From contig NC_088302.1 in the NCBI RefSeq assembly GCF_032854445.1, forward strand, positions 34,753,979 to 34,817,978: DNA of 64,000 nt, written 5' to 3'. The DNA is from Liolophura sinensis (taxonomy: Eukaryota; Mollusca; Polyplacophora; Chitonida; Chitonidae). A model generated the notes under the pieces. The model did not search any database, was not told the DNA's origin, and saw nothing but the letters and a program-made list of their open reading frames with translations. The position numbers and the translations under genes were made by a program. Positions 35,945 to 48,054 of the stretch are shown here, one piece after another (positions within the stretch are counted from its first letter, which is position 1; each line of letters begins with the position of its first letter).

Positions 35945-38900
35945 TTGGACAAACTTTGTTTGGAGATTCAGGCTGGGTTATCCTTGGGCCATCTCTATGA
36001 CATGGGAGAAGTTTGGAAGAAGCACAAACAAACACCCCATCATCTCGGTATCTTTCAAGACCGCAATCTTTCTACGATGACGTCAGCCAATGTATCGGAT
36101 CGAAAGCCAGTTTCGTGCGTCCTTTGAATCTACAATCATGTCTCCTGATGTATGCCAGTGGCCAATCCGAGTTTGTAATAGCAAGGAACCTTGCGACATC
36201 GAGCGTGTCATCGCAGTCAGAAGATGATATAGAACTCCCAAATGTATCCACGGGACAGAACAACATACAGGAGCTAATCCACAGTGTCCTGAACATAAGA
36301 ATGGATTTAGACAACACCCCCGGTCACATATCTGCCTGGACAGGAATTGACCAGGACCATATTGAGATGATAATTCTGTATTTGTTCCTTGGCGTGTTGT
36401 TGAGGGGAACGCCAATATTTGAACAAGACGGAGATGAAATCAGTCAGGATCAATCACGAAAAGGTGTTATATGTAACATGGTCCAGGACATCTTGTATGC
36501 CATTTCCAAAAACCGAAAGCTTACACCAAAACATGTAGGTCTGGGACATTGTTTACATCAGGCCACTCGATCTAAGACACTGGTTGATCTGTTCCATTCT
36601 GCAGGTCACACCATATGCATGGACGCAATCAGGCGTATCGAAATATCAATTGCGACCAGTATTCTTAAACGATTTGAAGAGAATGGGTACGTCTACATTT
36701 AAACTGGTATAACGCCTTATCAGCCTGGGATGCTGGTTATGGTCTCCTGCGACAACATGGATGTACTAGAAGACAGGCTGGATGGGAAAAATACTTTCCA
36801 CTGCAGCCAGATGATGTTATGGCAGCGAGGTCCTTCTCTGAAAGATACTGATGATGCCCAAATTGAGACTGGCAGAGACAAAGCGCCAAAGCAAGAACCG
36901 GTTGTCAAACTGCATCAGCTTGACTCAGCCCGAGCTTTGCCTGGCACTACGGCCAGTCCACACTTTGAAGAAAACCTGAATATTGACGTCAACAAATGGT
37001 TTGATGACAGCAAGGAGAGACACAATGCTAGTCTGAAGAACCAAGCATCGCTCCTGTCTCGGTTGAATTCTGATGGGGCGGTACCTTCGTGGCGGGCTTT
37101 TAACGAGGCAACCAGTACAGATGATCCACCAATTACTATAGCCAGCATGATGCCCATCTTACATGCACCAGCTGATGAAAATGACACAATGACAACCGTC
37201 TTGAACAGATTCATGGCTATTTATAGACATCTCGGCCAGATAAACACAGTCGTCATAGTAGATCGGCCCCTTTACAGCAGGATCGTTTGGGTATGTCCAG
37301 AAAAATTCAATAATGTAACAGTTCTGCTAGGCAATCTGCATATCATGTTCAACTTCCATAAGGCCACTGAACAACACCTTCAAAGTTTTTGGCTTGATGA
37401 TGTGTGGGTTGAGTCCGGTCTTTTTGCACGCAACAGCACTGAGGCTGTACTGGACGGTAAAACTTACTACAAAGCCGCGAGAGGGCACATATTAGCTTAC
37501 GAAGCATTAACGTTCTATGAATGGCTTCAATGTACCAACCGACAAACTGATGCCAATGCAGATGTTGAGAGACTGGTAAAAGCCTTCGGCGAACAAAAGA
37601 GTTTCAACGAATTTCAGCTGTCGCAGCACGTGACACAAATGATCGAACGTACAAGAACTTTTTGCAGAGTTCAAATCTGAATTTGGAGTTCATCCTAATT
37701 TCCAGTTTTGGTCATCATATATGGATATGGTGGAAATCCCGCTTGACTTCATTCGAGCGGACCGTGAAGGAAACTGGAAGCTTCATCTGGATGCGTTCGC
37801 TGCAGTGCTTCCATGGATGACGGTGTACGATCACACTAACCACGTAAGGTGGGGACCAATGTATTTGGCGGACATGAAAGGCCTACCAATGACATCACCA
37901 GTAGTACATGCAGAGTTCCTCATGGGCCACTTTATTGTGAAACGCACAAACCGACGCAACATCACACAATGAGACGAACGTTGTTAAAGCCGACAGAAAG
38001 TTAATCCAGCAATTGGTTAATGCGTCCAGAGCAGGCAGGGAGGTTCAGCTAGCTACGATACTGCGACATGAATTATCGTGCCTACCTTTATCATTGGCAA
38101 AAACTGAAGGTCAGATGAATTCTACGTCAAAGTTGGATTTGCTTGGTATTTTGTCAACGGGTATCAATGTTCCAACCTATTTTACCCCCTTTCACCGGAT
38201 GTGCTTGTGTAATTGTAGATGGTCACGCGTTAATCCAATCCCCTGGAAAACCCAGGGACTATCAAACGCTTGGAGATTACAGCAATGTGTTCTAAAAAGA
38301 CAGTTATAAGACATTTCAGTTCATCCGTTCAAAGGGTCGACGTTGTATTTGATCGATATCGTACAACATCCATCAAGGGACCAAAAGGGCGAAGCGCAAA
38401 AGAGAATTATTGACCGCAGCGATGTACCTCTATCCCGGATTCATCAGTTCATCAGTCTTGATAAAAACAAGGCTGATCTGGCAAGATTCCTTAGTGAAGA
38501 TATGATGATGATAGGAAAAAATCTTCATGTAAACCAGTGGCTTTACCGACGAACACCAGACACAGTCAAGCCTGCATGGAACTATACCGGAACTCTCCGC
38601 TAACCACGAAGAAGCTGACACACGCTTGATATTACACAGCCTAAATTCAGCGAAAACTGGCGTTAGAAGAATCCAGGTATTGTGTAGAGATACTGATGTG
38701 TTCTTCATGTTGATCCACTTCTTTGCTTCCAGCGATGTTGAAAGCGTGGATGATCGGTGGCTCCTACAAGCAACAGAAATATTATTCTGTCCACCAAATA
38801 GTCACGAAGTTGTCTCAACCAATTATTGAAAACCTGTTGGGTTTTCACGCGATAACAGGATGTGATACCTGTTCATCGTTCACCGTTTTTGGAAAAAGGC

Positions 38901-39406
38901 CAGTTGGAAGGTTTATGTCAATAACCCAAACCTGGAGTTGGTCGACATGCAGGCTTTGAACAGGCACAGGAATTTGTCGTTTGTATAAGGTACCAGATCC
39001 ACATGGAGGCGTAAACAAAGGAAGACATGACGTGTTTGTCAAGGGGAAGAAATCACTGGAAATGCTCCCACCAACAGAAGACCCCCTTGAACTACATTGG
39101 AAGCGGTCTGATTATTAAACGAACATTTAGTTTCAACAGGACATACCAGATCTAGTTGCCGAAGACCCATCCAAGTGCGGAGGATGGTCAATCGACGAAG
39201 CTGCCTTGGCGATAGTGTGGACGCGGATTCCATCAATCCCACAATCCTGCACTGAGTTTATCTCCTGAGGTTGTCAGATAAAATGTTGCCGTGCAAACTG
39301 TAAGTGTTATGTATTGAGACAGGTGTGCACCCCTGCGTGTGGATGTAATGCAGGAAACTGTTGTAATCTATCCGAACAATTTCTGGAACAGTGACTCAAC
39401 CATGAC
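35945..39406 (+). pseudogene. Broken copy of a large invertebrate-expanded protein with PIN/FEN-like motifs and a tesmin-type CXC tail
   Basis: Consecutive plus-strand fragments follow the order of a family I recognise from marine invertebrate genomes. They include CDNMDV..LDGKNTFHCSQ (36750-36825), a segment ending HLDAFAAVLPWMTVYDHTNH (to about 37840), CVIVDGHALIQSPGKPR, VDVVFDRYRTTSIKGPK, NKADLARFLSE, HEEADTRLILH (38604-38637), VLCRDTDVFFMLIHFF and LLGFHAITGCDTCSSF (about 38840-38880). A Cys-rich tail follows (39277-39406: CCRANCKCYVL, CTPACGCNAGNCC). The acidic strings (VFDRY, EEADTR, DTDV, GCDT) recall PIN/FEN-type nucleases; that is inference. Damage includes an in-frame TAA at 36700 and frame changes near 36060, 37660, 37970, 38200, 38400, 38600 and 38720, plus stops near 39115 and 39270. 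Function is unknown; the copy is probably dead. No introns or terminal repeats were seen. Confidence 0.7.
39278..39406 (+). pseudogene. Tesmin/TSO1-like Cys-rich (CXC) tail of the broken gene
   Basis: A clean frame ends EQFLEQ then TGA. Its cysteines are spaced C-x3-CC-x3-C-x-C-x6-C-x3-C-x-C-x4-CC, the pattern of CXC zinc-binding domains that contact DNA in tesmin-like proteins. It is in frame with upstream codons encoding ALAIVWTRIPSIPQSCTEFI, except for one TGA just before it. Confidence 0.65.
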
Positions 39407-41315
39407 AATTAATATACAGTACGAAACGTAAAAATCCGTCTTGAAATGCAAAAGTGAACACTTTTACCTTTATTTTCTTTCAGCTCTGAATTATATGGTA
39501 ATGTAGATGACAAATAATAAATTAAGAAACTGGCGTGATATTGCCGAATGGAGCAATAATACTTTGCATGTAGCCTATATATCCGTTACTGTAATTTGGG
39601 AGAAATGGCATTTTAATGTTGCGAATCTCCGTGTATGTTAATATAATTTCCCACTTATATGAAGCTCATAGCTAATTAAAAACGCCAAATACTTACCAAT
39701 GTACCAGTTTTAGAAATGCTTAAATTCCGAAAATATTGTAATACATTTCTCCTTAAACTGCTATATTTTGTCATTTGTTGTTAGCTGACCGCTATGTCCA
39801 AAGCACTGCAGATATACGCCTGGCTTATGTTCCGTTGTTGTGGAATACGTTCTGGGATACATATCTAACATGGATTAGTACTGTAGCTGGTTGTGCCAGC
39901 ATGGTTACACAGGTAGTTATGTAAAATACAATTCTCTATCTGGATCAGCCGTTCGCAGTTATTCAGAGAAAAACGCATTTTTATGTCATGAACATGTATA
40001 TATGAGTACATATCAGTGTAACTTATATTAGGCTCGTAACTCATTAAAACATTTTCTTACCCACAAGTTGTACCTGTTTGGAAAGCCCAAGTTTTGTAGA
40101 TTCAATTAGAGCATTGTTATAAAATAACCAAGTTTGACCACTAAACCACACTCTGGGGTGCACACCTGTCTCGATAAAATTGACCTCTGTGGCCGAAAAT
40201 AAGCAAATTTGATCTTGGCATCCGGCCGTATCGTGTAGAACATAGTGTACGGCTGGGCCGGACGACTAGTTATGGCACTGACGGACATTTCACTCAGAGT
40301 AGCCATGTTTATAAGCCCTTATGAACTTGGCCAATCACCTGCACTGAAAGCGTCACGTGATAATTGGCTATCACGTCAAGAAACCTATTAGCTCTTGATT
40401 GTCAGTGCGGTTTCTTATAGTGGATAAACAGATATCGATGCAATAAATTGAATTTTGCAGCTAGTTTCAGTGTCAAACTGATGCATTTTGAACCAAACGT
40501 TTATAAGCAGGGATGTCACACGGCGTACATGTTAGTCAGGATACTGCAGTAACTTGTCAGGGTGAGCCCAAAATTTGAAATGTTATCAATCGAACGCCAG
40601 ATTAAAAGAAACATCGGCTCTTTGAACACGAAACAGAGCTGATACTCTTTCGTTGGGCATTAGGTGCTTTTGTTTGTATTTTGTCATCGTCACATTGTTT
40701 AATACCGATGGTACGGCGTTACCAAATGAGAGGCTAGGTAAGCCTGCTGACAATTGTTTGCTATTTATTTTGTTGATAAGCGCTGTAGAATTTTTTTTTT
40801 ATTATTCTTATAACGTTTCTGGAATACTGCTTTATTAATTCATTCAGCTTTAGTGACTTACTTTATGTTTACTTTAATCAAAAATCTGAATCCAGTGGCG
40901 CTTTGGTTGCAAATGTTTCTATATCCAACCTGGCAATTTTATTTAACAGGATGCATACAGGGCGGCTAGCCCCAGGTTAAAGGCGTGTAACTGATTAACG
41001 ATGTTAATATGGCTGATAAAAACATATCATCATGCAAAAACTTTGTAACCTATCACTTCAAACTTTTCATAATGATTAACTATTAGTATGGGTTACCGCG
41101 ACTTTTGCAGCCTCCCCGTAACAGGTGCCTTGAGTTCGAAGGAACTATTTTAACAACAGCCAGTGGGTATCGAACGACTAGACTAATATTAAACAATTTC
41201 CTGTAATTACTGCATGTGACTCCAACCACATGCATTACAGAGTGTGGAGAAACACTAATTAAATATGACTGCAAAGACAATGTTTATTTAACAATGGACA
41301 CTCATGTATGACTGA
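39407..41315. other. Intergenic, no gene recognised
   Basis: AT-rich sequence. Open frames of up to 67 codons have no recognisable features. Confidence 0.4.
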
Positions 41316-41470
41316 TTTATTTATTGTATTTGATTGGTGTTTACGCCGTACTCAAGAATATTTCACTTATACGACGGCGGTCATCATTTATGGTGAGAGG
41401 AAACCGGGGCAAAACCCACGACCATTCGCAGGTTGCTGCCAGATGTTCCCACGTACGATCGGAGAGGAAG
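41316..41470 (-). mobile_element. 5'-truncated SINE (main family), reverse orientation
   Basis: TTTATTTATTG tail, GATTGGTGTTTACGCCGTAC, core and body to CGGAGAGGAAG, where it is truncated. Both CpGs in the tail motif are retained, unlike copies inside the USP38 block. Confidence 0.85.
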
Positions 41471-42789
41471 GTACCATGCACAAGTATGACATGGTACGAT
41501 TTTATATGTAAACAATATACATGTAAGTTGGAACATCTACCGTAAATTATTGGCCACTTGTAAAAAAAACCAGTTTCTGTAAATACCAAAAAACACGCAT
41601 TTCTATATAAACGTATTCTTACTTAATTACCTCATCGTGATTTATGCAAAATACCGCCTCTCCTTCCCTTCGGGCTAAATTTTGTCACTTATCTACACAT
41701 TGATGAATAAAAACATAAGGATCTGACTTGACATATGGGTGTCAGAGTCTAATCTTCATAAGAACCAACCTTTTCAATCGCCACTTTTCTTTCAAGGCCT
41801 TGCTAAAAATAAAAGCAAGGTGCAAAGGTTTAAACTATACAGAAAGCAATCTTTTGATTTGATTGCTTTATGTTTTACTCGAAGATATTTCACCTATAAA
41901 CAACTAGGGGGTTAGATATAGAGGAGGAGTAAATCGCCCAGAGCTCTATGAAAACAATCGCACTTCGCCAGGAATCTGAAAAACGTCCTGACACAAAGCC
42001 GCACCCGAACCTATCAAGAGACGGATTTAAACACGCAACGGTCGATTTCTTGAATATTATTTTAAGACTTACAGAATAGAGATGAGCAAAACAATGCAGC
42101 GACGAACGTGGGACTGTAAGTAAATAATCGCACGGAGCTGGTGAAATACGAGCTCCTGACAATTTACCTCAGTGATGGCTATACTCTGATAATGTAAATG
42201 CCTACATAGCAGCATATTACACGCCTTCTAGCGCCCACCACCGTAAAACGGAATTAGGTTTAAAAAAAAGTGTAGTGAATGACTACAGAAAAAAATGGCC
42301 AGAGAAGACCCCTCGAAAATAAGCAAACTTTGCAAATCACTCATTTCTTGTTTTATGTGTGGATGATCATTTTTATATGTGAGGAGCAGTTATATTGGAG
42401 AACGTTGAGATCGAACCAATCGCTTCACTTGATTGAAAGACAAGAATCGTCTGAACAACTCGATCACGATCAGCCCTCAACAAAGTAAGACGCGAACTAC
42501 CCATATTCACATTCTTAGTACTACGTCTAGAGTCCAATATCTTAAAACGAAAAAAAAATGTGTGATAGAAACACCCATTGAAACCACGAAGGCGTGGAGC
42601 GAAACTGTATCCAGGGACATCACTTATACTTGCTTGATCTCGCAGCAAGAAATCTGGTTATCTCCCCTAAATAACCCAGCTACTCCAACGAACGACTTGC
42701 CCGCACAAAGTTGTCTCCCTTTGATAGTTGCGCAACATTTGCGGTATTTCCTGCAGACAAGTCCATACAGGCCGACCGTTTGAAAGCGT
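41471..42789. other. Intergenic, no gene recognised
   Basis: Several overlapping small open frames on both strands (for example around 42373-42783) have no domain, splice or start support. Confidence 0.4.
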
Positions 42790-42980
42790 TGGACCCGCTG
42801 TAAAAGGCTGGCTTTTAACCTCGAGGGTCATGAGTTCAAAACCAGCTTTCACTTTTCTGCTGCGGTTTTATGTAAAGATGTTTGCCAAGTACCTCCTCAT
42901 CCCTCACCCATAGTCGTCATAGGTATCAAGTTATGTTCTTCAGTACAACGTAGAACATCAATAAAAAATAAATAAATCCA
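42790..42980 (+). mobile_element. Possible third SINE type (different tRNA head, shared tail)
   Basis: The tRNA-like string GCGTTGGACCCGCTGTAAAA with a B-box-like ATGAGTTCAAAACCAGC is followed about 80 bp later by ATAGTCGTCATAGG, TTCTTCAGTACAACGTAGAA and an (AATA)n tail. That end resembles the 3' domain of both other SINE families. A single copy in the window makes this tentative. Confidence 0.5.
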
Positions 42981-44253
42981 ATTTCCCCTTTCCAGTCCTA
43001 TTTTCCACGTAGGCCCAAGATACAAAAATAAAGGAAAGTACAGTTCGTGCCATCGAGAGATTGCCTCAGTTATAATTATATTTGTTCAGTTACTTGTTAG
43101 ACTGATCTGGACATACAATTATATTTCCCTGGGTGTGGTATATGGGACAGAGTTCACGGGAAATCACGATACCGTGTTCTCGACTAATCCGTCTGCCAGT
43201 TAGTCAATGGCACTCAGCTGATTCATCAAATGGAAAGAAAATCTGTCACAAATAAATGCACTGTTTTTCAGATTTCACCACTGTGAGCTCTAGTGACCCC
43301 AAACATGCATGTATATCAAAGAGGTGCACTTGCAAGCAGTATAGAACACTGTGTGATAATAGCCCCTTACTTCCGTGCAAGATGAGTTATTGCCATTTTG
43401 GCGAGATTTTGTACACGTATGTGGTGGAACTTGTAGAAACTTTCAAGCACATTAACCTATGGCCCTGTAGGGCAATCCTTTGAATAATAGACTGCGATTC
43501 GAAATGAACTCTGTCTTACCATAACTGAACGATAACGGACAAAATAGAGTCCAGTATCAAGCTTGGAACAGCCAGTCAGTAGCAGGATAGTGGGATTCAA
43601 ATTCGAAGCCTTTGATGAAAGAAGATGGCCGTGTAAAACTTAAGCATCCCTGCCTCAACGAGGCAGTAGAGTTGATACTGGCAAGCACAATATTCTGAAG
43701 GCAATGGACATTAAAGTCATATAAAATTAACAGGAAGTTGTTTTATGCCCATTAATCTGTACGTTCTGAGATTGTTGCTCTATAGCCCCCTACTGTTTTC
43801 CATCAACTGGAGTACAGTCGACAGGAGAAGACCCCATGAAAGGCTTAGTGCATAACAGAGCCAACGTCAAAGAGATGACTTAAGGCACTTCGGACAAGTC
43901 TCTCTAAACCAGAACGTTGAGTGGACATACGGCTACAGTCCTCTGCATAAGAAGATCGGACTAGCTTAACACTCTGTCGTAACCTGCTTGTACATAACAG
44001 TCCCATTTTTCAGTATACACTCCTCGAAATTGTTTTTCTGGTGAGTATCATCATACAGTCTTCGATCTTTCACCTTGAAAATACCACTTATTTTTACGTG
44101 ATTAAGTACTTTACCACAATAGTGAATGATTGGACTAACTGATTTCTTGATTGACTGAATGCTTGACTGACATTTTGAGTGTCGGTGATTGATTGATCGA
44201 TTTAGACTGGTGACGTCCTGCATGCATATATACTTGATTAATTGATCATTCGA
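42981..44253. other. Intergenic, no gene recognised
   Basis: No supported features. Open frames are under 80 codons. Confidence 0.4.
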
Positions 44254-44340
44254 TTTATTTGTTTGATTGGTATTTGACGCCGTACTCAGGTATATTTCAC
44301 TAGACACAACGGCGGCCAGCATTATGGTGGGAGGAAACGG
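44254..44340 (-). mobile_element. SINE 3' fragment (main family), reverse orientation
   Basis: Tail (TTTATTTGTTTGATTGG), GACGCCGTACTCAGG and core to GGTGGGAGGAAACGG. Only the last 87 bases of the element are present. Confidence 0.8.
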
Positions 44341-46829
44341 CTCACATTATGATTCCATATATATCTCTATAAATAAATTTTATGCATTACAAAAAGACGC
44401 CTGTTAATTAATATTTTAAGTATACTGATTAGGTAGTCTTAAATAGCCTGTCCGATCTATCCCAGACTCTATACAATAGTGAGAGTTGACGATGACAATT
44501 ACGAACCTGCCAGCAAGATCACTATTTACCCTGCAGACAGTGGCCTGTTACAGATTGAATACTTCCGACATGTCATATGGATAAACCCATCAGCAATACG
44601 GTCACACGCCTAATGTACTTACGACCAGTTATCACATGTCTCCCGTGATGTGCTATAATTTGTGAGAGAGATAACTAACATAGCATTTTCCCAGCCTCCC
44701 ACCTTCGCCTCCTCTCGGATATGACAAACGATCGATGGATAGACGGCCTTCCCCGCGGCTCGGTCCAGCTGATGACGGGACTGGCGCCGGCGTGGCGGCC
44801 TCAGCCTCTCTTCGTCCTCTCCTTCAATAGCCGTCAATCCAATTGTTTAGAGGCTTCCGTTATTACTCGGCGATGATAATACGCTACTGTCTGAGCCAAC
44901 CATAAGTGATTTATTTGGTTCTGAGCGCTCTATGCTGAGACATCGACTTGCTCTGTGCATGCGGAGGATAACATCAACAGCACTCGCCAGTATGGTACCA
45001 CAACAGGGCTATTGACCATAATAACTTCCGGTCGTTGTATAGACGGCACTTAACCACGCAGAGCAATCACACCGTTAAATGGAACTAAATTCTGGACTTA
45101 CTAATGGATAGTACTGGAGAAAGATGCTCACGCCTGGCATCTATTACTTCAGTGTGCAACTGTCGTCTCTTATAGCTCAAGGTACACCATCCAAAATATG
45201 GGTTTGCAATATTTTCTTGCATGGCATGAGACTTTGTTTGTAATTTATAGGCCGTTTCCAAACAGTCGGCGACTCACCCTTAACTTACAGTCTGGTCGCA
45301 TAAATTCGCAGAACAAACCTTCAATTTTCGCAATTCCTCATTAATACCTAGTCATGGCTGGCATACTTTGAGACGATGAAGTAGAAATCTTAGAGAGATA
45401 TAATATATACATATAAATATCTGTTTATATATGTATCAATAATCAAAGACCTACACATTAGCATTGCAAAGTCGTATCGTGCATGTTAACTTTTTAAAGA
45501 GTGGTATGTATGCAATATAACGTCCGCTGACAAAAAGAAGAAAGTGACGAATACCTGCAGCTCGAAAATGGGAAAACACTATTTTTGAAACCCTGCAGCT
45601 GGCAAGAAATTGATAAATTTTCTTTTTCTGGAGTATACCCCAATAACAAAACAACAATGGTATGTTAATTTATATTTTATGCTATACCGGTACCACGGCT
45701 CTTCTTGGATTTGGATTTTGTCAATTGCTTGCATTACTCAGAGGACACGACATGAAAAGGATCAATTTTCTTTTCTTGGCGAACACCCACTGACAATCTT
45801 TTTACTACAGCCTTGGATTTTGGTTTTGTCTCTGGTTTCCTTTCCTAGAAGACGGTCATACATGGTAGTCAAAAGACATTAGGTTCCACATATGCGGTGT
45901 TGTGGAACTTGGACACTCTTCGTGCCTGCTCCGGCATATATAAGATTAAACAATACAGCGGCAATCGTGCCAAATTGCGTGATAAATGACTATGTGCTTA
46001 AGCCAGGCGACGCTGTGTCGCTCCAGCTGGTTGAAAAAGTGCCCAGAGGATCTTGTGTTATGCTCATCACCGGCACATCTAAAACCTGACGGACTGATAA
46101 TCCCATACCTGGTCCTTGTCAGCTATCTCCAGGCAGCCATTATACCCTCCAGTCCGACAAACTGTATTATCTACACTGATGGCCCGAGCAGACCTCGATG
46201 ACTAAAATCGAAGATTTATCAGTTTTGCATGAGATGTTTTCGCTGCTTGTGTCATTCAGGTGAATATCGTTTGCTAGTAGGAGTGCTTTAAAAAGCCGAG
46301 AGGCCGAAATAATCCATCAAATTATAATTCCCGACAATTCCCCTATGGTCTAAGAGGCGCCAAGCCGGCCGCGCTGTTTTCAAGCGTTACTGTCGGCCCT
46401 CTGAAGTGTTTGGATATCTCGAGCTATCGACCAATCTCTCTAGTCAATTGAATCAAACGCCAGCTGCTTGGCTGTGTTGGAATTCGATTACAAAGAAGAT
46501 GGCAAAAAGTAAATGCTTTTGTTGTAGTGGGTTTGTTTCCTGGGAACAGCTAACAAGTGGAATGACGGATAGGAGACATGTTGTCACTAGGGTATCATGC
46601 ACTGGCATACGCGTTGTTGAGAAAAAGTACTCCCTTGCTCAAAAAAGGTTTTAAAACAGGCATATGTATTTAACAAGCGATTTAATATAGATTTGCTTCC
46701 GATCCTTGATAGCAACAGCTGACAGCCTAACGCAAAAGCGGTTTAACTTTTTAAAATTTAAATTGATTTCAACTTGTATATAAACATCAATCGAACTTTT
46801 CTCGAAATTCTCAAATCTATGCCGCCTGT
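44341..46829. other. Intergenic with one GC-rich patch at about 44690-44830
   Basis: The minus-strand frame at 44619-44837 is Arg/Glu-rich and sits in a local GC-rich patch. It lacks a splice donor or similarity I can name, so it is not called a gene. The plus frames at 45892-46201 are also unrecognised. Confidence 0.35.
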
Positions 46830-46959
46830 AAATGTTGAAAGTAAAATTTAGCAAAGAAATATAACAAAATGAAATCATACGGTTGAGTCATAAAGTGTAT
46901 ATACAGGGTGGAGCAAAAGTCTGGGCCCATAGGCAATTTACTATATAACAATTTACAGC

Positions 46960-47130
46960 TTACAATAAGTGTTCGAACTGACTTACACCTTCCTCCAAAC
47001 ACTTTCTTACTCGGGAAACACATGATCTTTGCACATTTCGAAGCTTAGAGTTATTCCCTCTTATGGTTTCAATTTCTTGTGTGATGTTATCTTTTAGTGC
47101 TTGTAATGTTCTTGGTTTATTAGCATAAAC
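46960..47130 (-). pseudogene. C-terminal fragment of an IS630/Tc1/mariner-type transposase
   Basis: The reverse strand reads NKPRTLQALKDNITQEIETI and ends CLEEGVSQFEHLL with TAA at 46962-46960. The arrangement P-R-[TS]-L-x-x-L-K-x-x-I, then a helix and a terminal [GF]-x-[FI]-E-H-[LI] is the usual C-terminus of mariner-like transposases. The catalytic DDD/E core is absent, so it cannot function. Confidence 0.7.
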
Positions 47131-47142
47131 CAACAGACTTTT

Positions 47143-47375
47143 ATTTATTTGATTGGTGTTTTACGCCATACTCAAGAATATTTCATTTATACGACGGCGG
47201 TCAGCATTATGGTGGGTGGGGAAACCAACGACCATCCGCAGGTTGCTGCACGTACGATCGGAGAGGAAGCCAGCATGAGCTGGACTTGAACTCACAGCGA
47301 CCGCATTGGGGAGAGACTCCTGGGTCATTACGCTGCGTTAGCGGGCTAACCAAGTGAGCCACGAAGGCCCCCTTC
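47143..47375 (-). mobile_element. Near full-length SINE (main family) nested in the mariner remnant
   Basis: Tail, core, body and tRNA-like head (to CCACGAAGGCCCC) are present in reverse orientation. A 9-bp duplication CAGACTTTT lies at 47134-47142 and 47376-47384. The target lies within the mariner terminal repeat, so the SINE is younger than the mariner insertion. Confidence 0.9.
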
Positions 47376-47786
47376 CAGACTTTTGCTCCACCATGTATAT
47401 ACACTTTATGACTCAGCCGTATGACTTCATTTTCTTATATTTCTTTGCTAAATCTTACTTTCAACATTAACCAGAAATACTGACCTACATAAGGGCACTA
47501 CAGTTTGGACTAATATAAATATTATAGACGTTTCACACACAAAACTCACAATTCTTATTGAGCTTATATAAGCTGTGGTGCCCTTCAAGCTTGCATGAAA
47601 AGTTTATTTTCAGATGGGTCGGAACTTTGTCCGCTTTTGTTTTCCAAAGATCTAATATTCCAAGTTATTTCATAAGATTGTTAGGCGAGCTTTAGTCACG
47701 TGTGCATGTTTATATGCCCCAGGCAAATGACTGAAGTTTGTCACAAAGTTTGCTGTATGAAAATAGCACTATAATATTCAGAAAAT

Positions 47787-48044
47787 TTATTTATTTATTT
47801 GATTGGTGTTTCACGCCGCACTCAAGAATACTTCATTTATATGACGGCGGTCAGCATTATGGCGGGAGGAAACCTGGCAGAGCCTAGGGGGAACCCACGT
47901 CCATCAGCAGGTTGCTGAGGACCTTCCCACATACGGCCAGAGAGGAAGTCAGCACGAGCTGGAGTTGAACTCACAACGACCACATGGGCTGCTGGGTCAT
48001 TGCGCCCTGCTGGCGTGCTAAGCCCCCCGGCCACGGAGGCCCCC
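47787..48044 (-). mobile_element. Near full-length SINE (main family), reverse orientation
   Basis: Complete tail, core, body and head ending GGCCACGGAGGCCCC. The target duplication is TTCAGAAAAT at 47777-47786 against TTCTGAAAAT at 48045-48054 (nine of ten). Confidence 0.9.
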
Positions 48045-48054
48045 TTCTGAAAAT

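Larger units (their letters stand above)
46904..47394 (-). mobile_element. Mariner-like element remnant, interrupted by a SINE
   Basis: The ends are CAGGGTGGAGCAAAAGTCTG and, reverse-complemented, CATGGTGGAGCAAAAGTCTG, each next to TA, as for Tc1/mariner elements. Without the nested SINE and its duplicated target it is only about 250 bp and retains just the C-terminal end of a transposase. Flanking DNA outside the TA dinucleotides is itself an inverted repeat (46830-46903 and 47395-47469), which a simple TA insertion does not explain. Confidence 0.75.

Noticed and set aside
36720-37214. Minus-strand frames opposite the broken CXC-family gene
   Set aside because: Shadows. The plus-strand fragments follow the family motif order and the minus ones do not.
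45892-46201. Plus-strand frames of 65-71 codons (VPNCVINDYVLKPGDAVSLQ and overlap)
   Set aside because: They look protein-like in composition, but I recognise no family and found no consistent splice structure.
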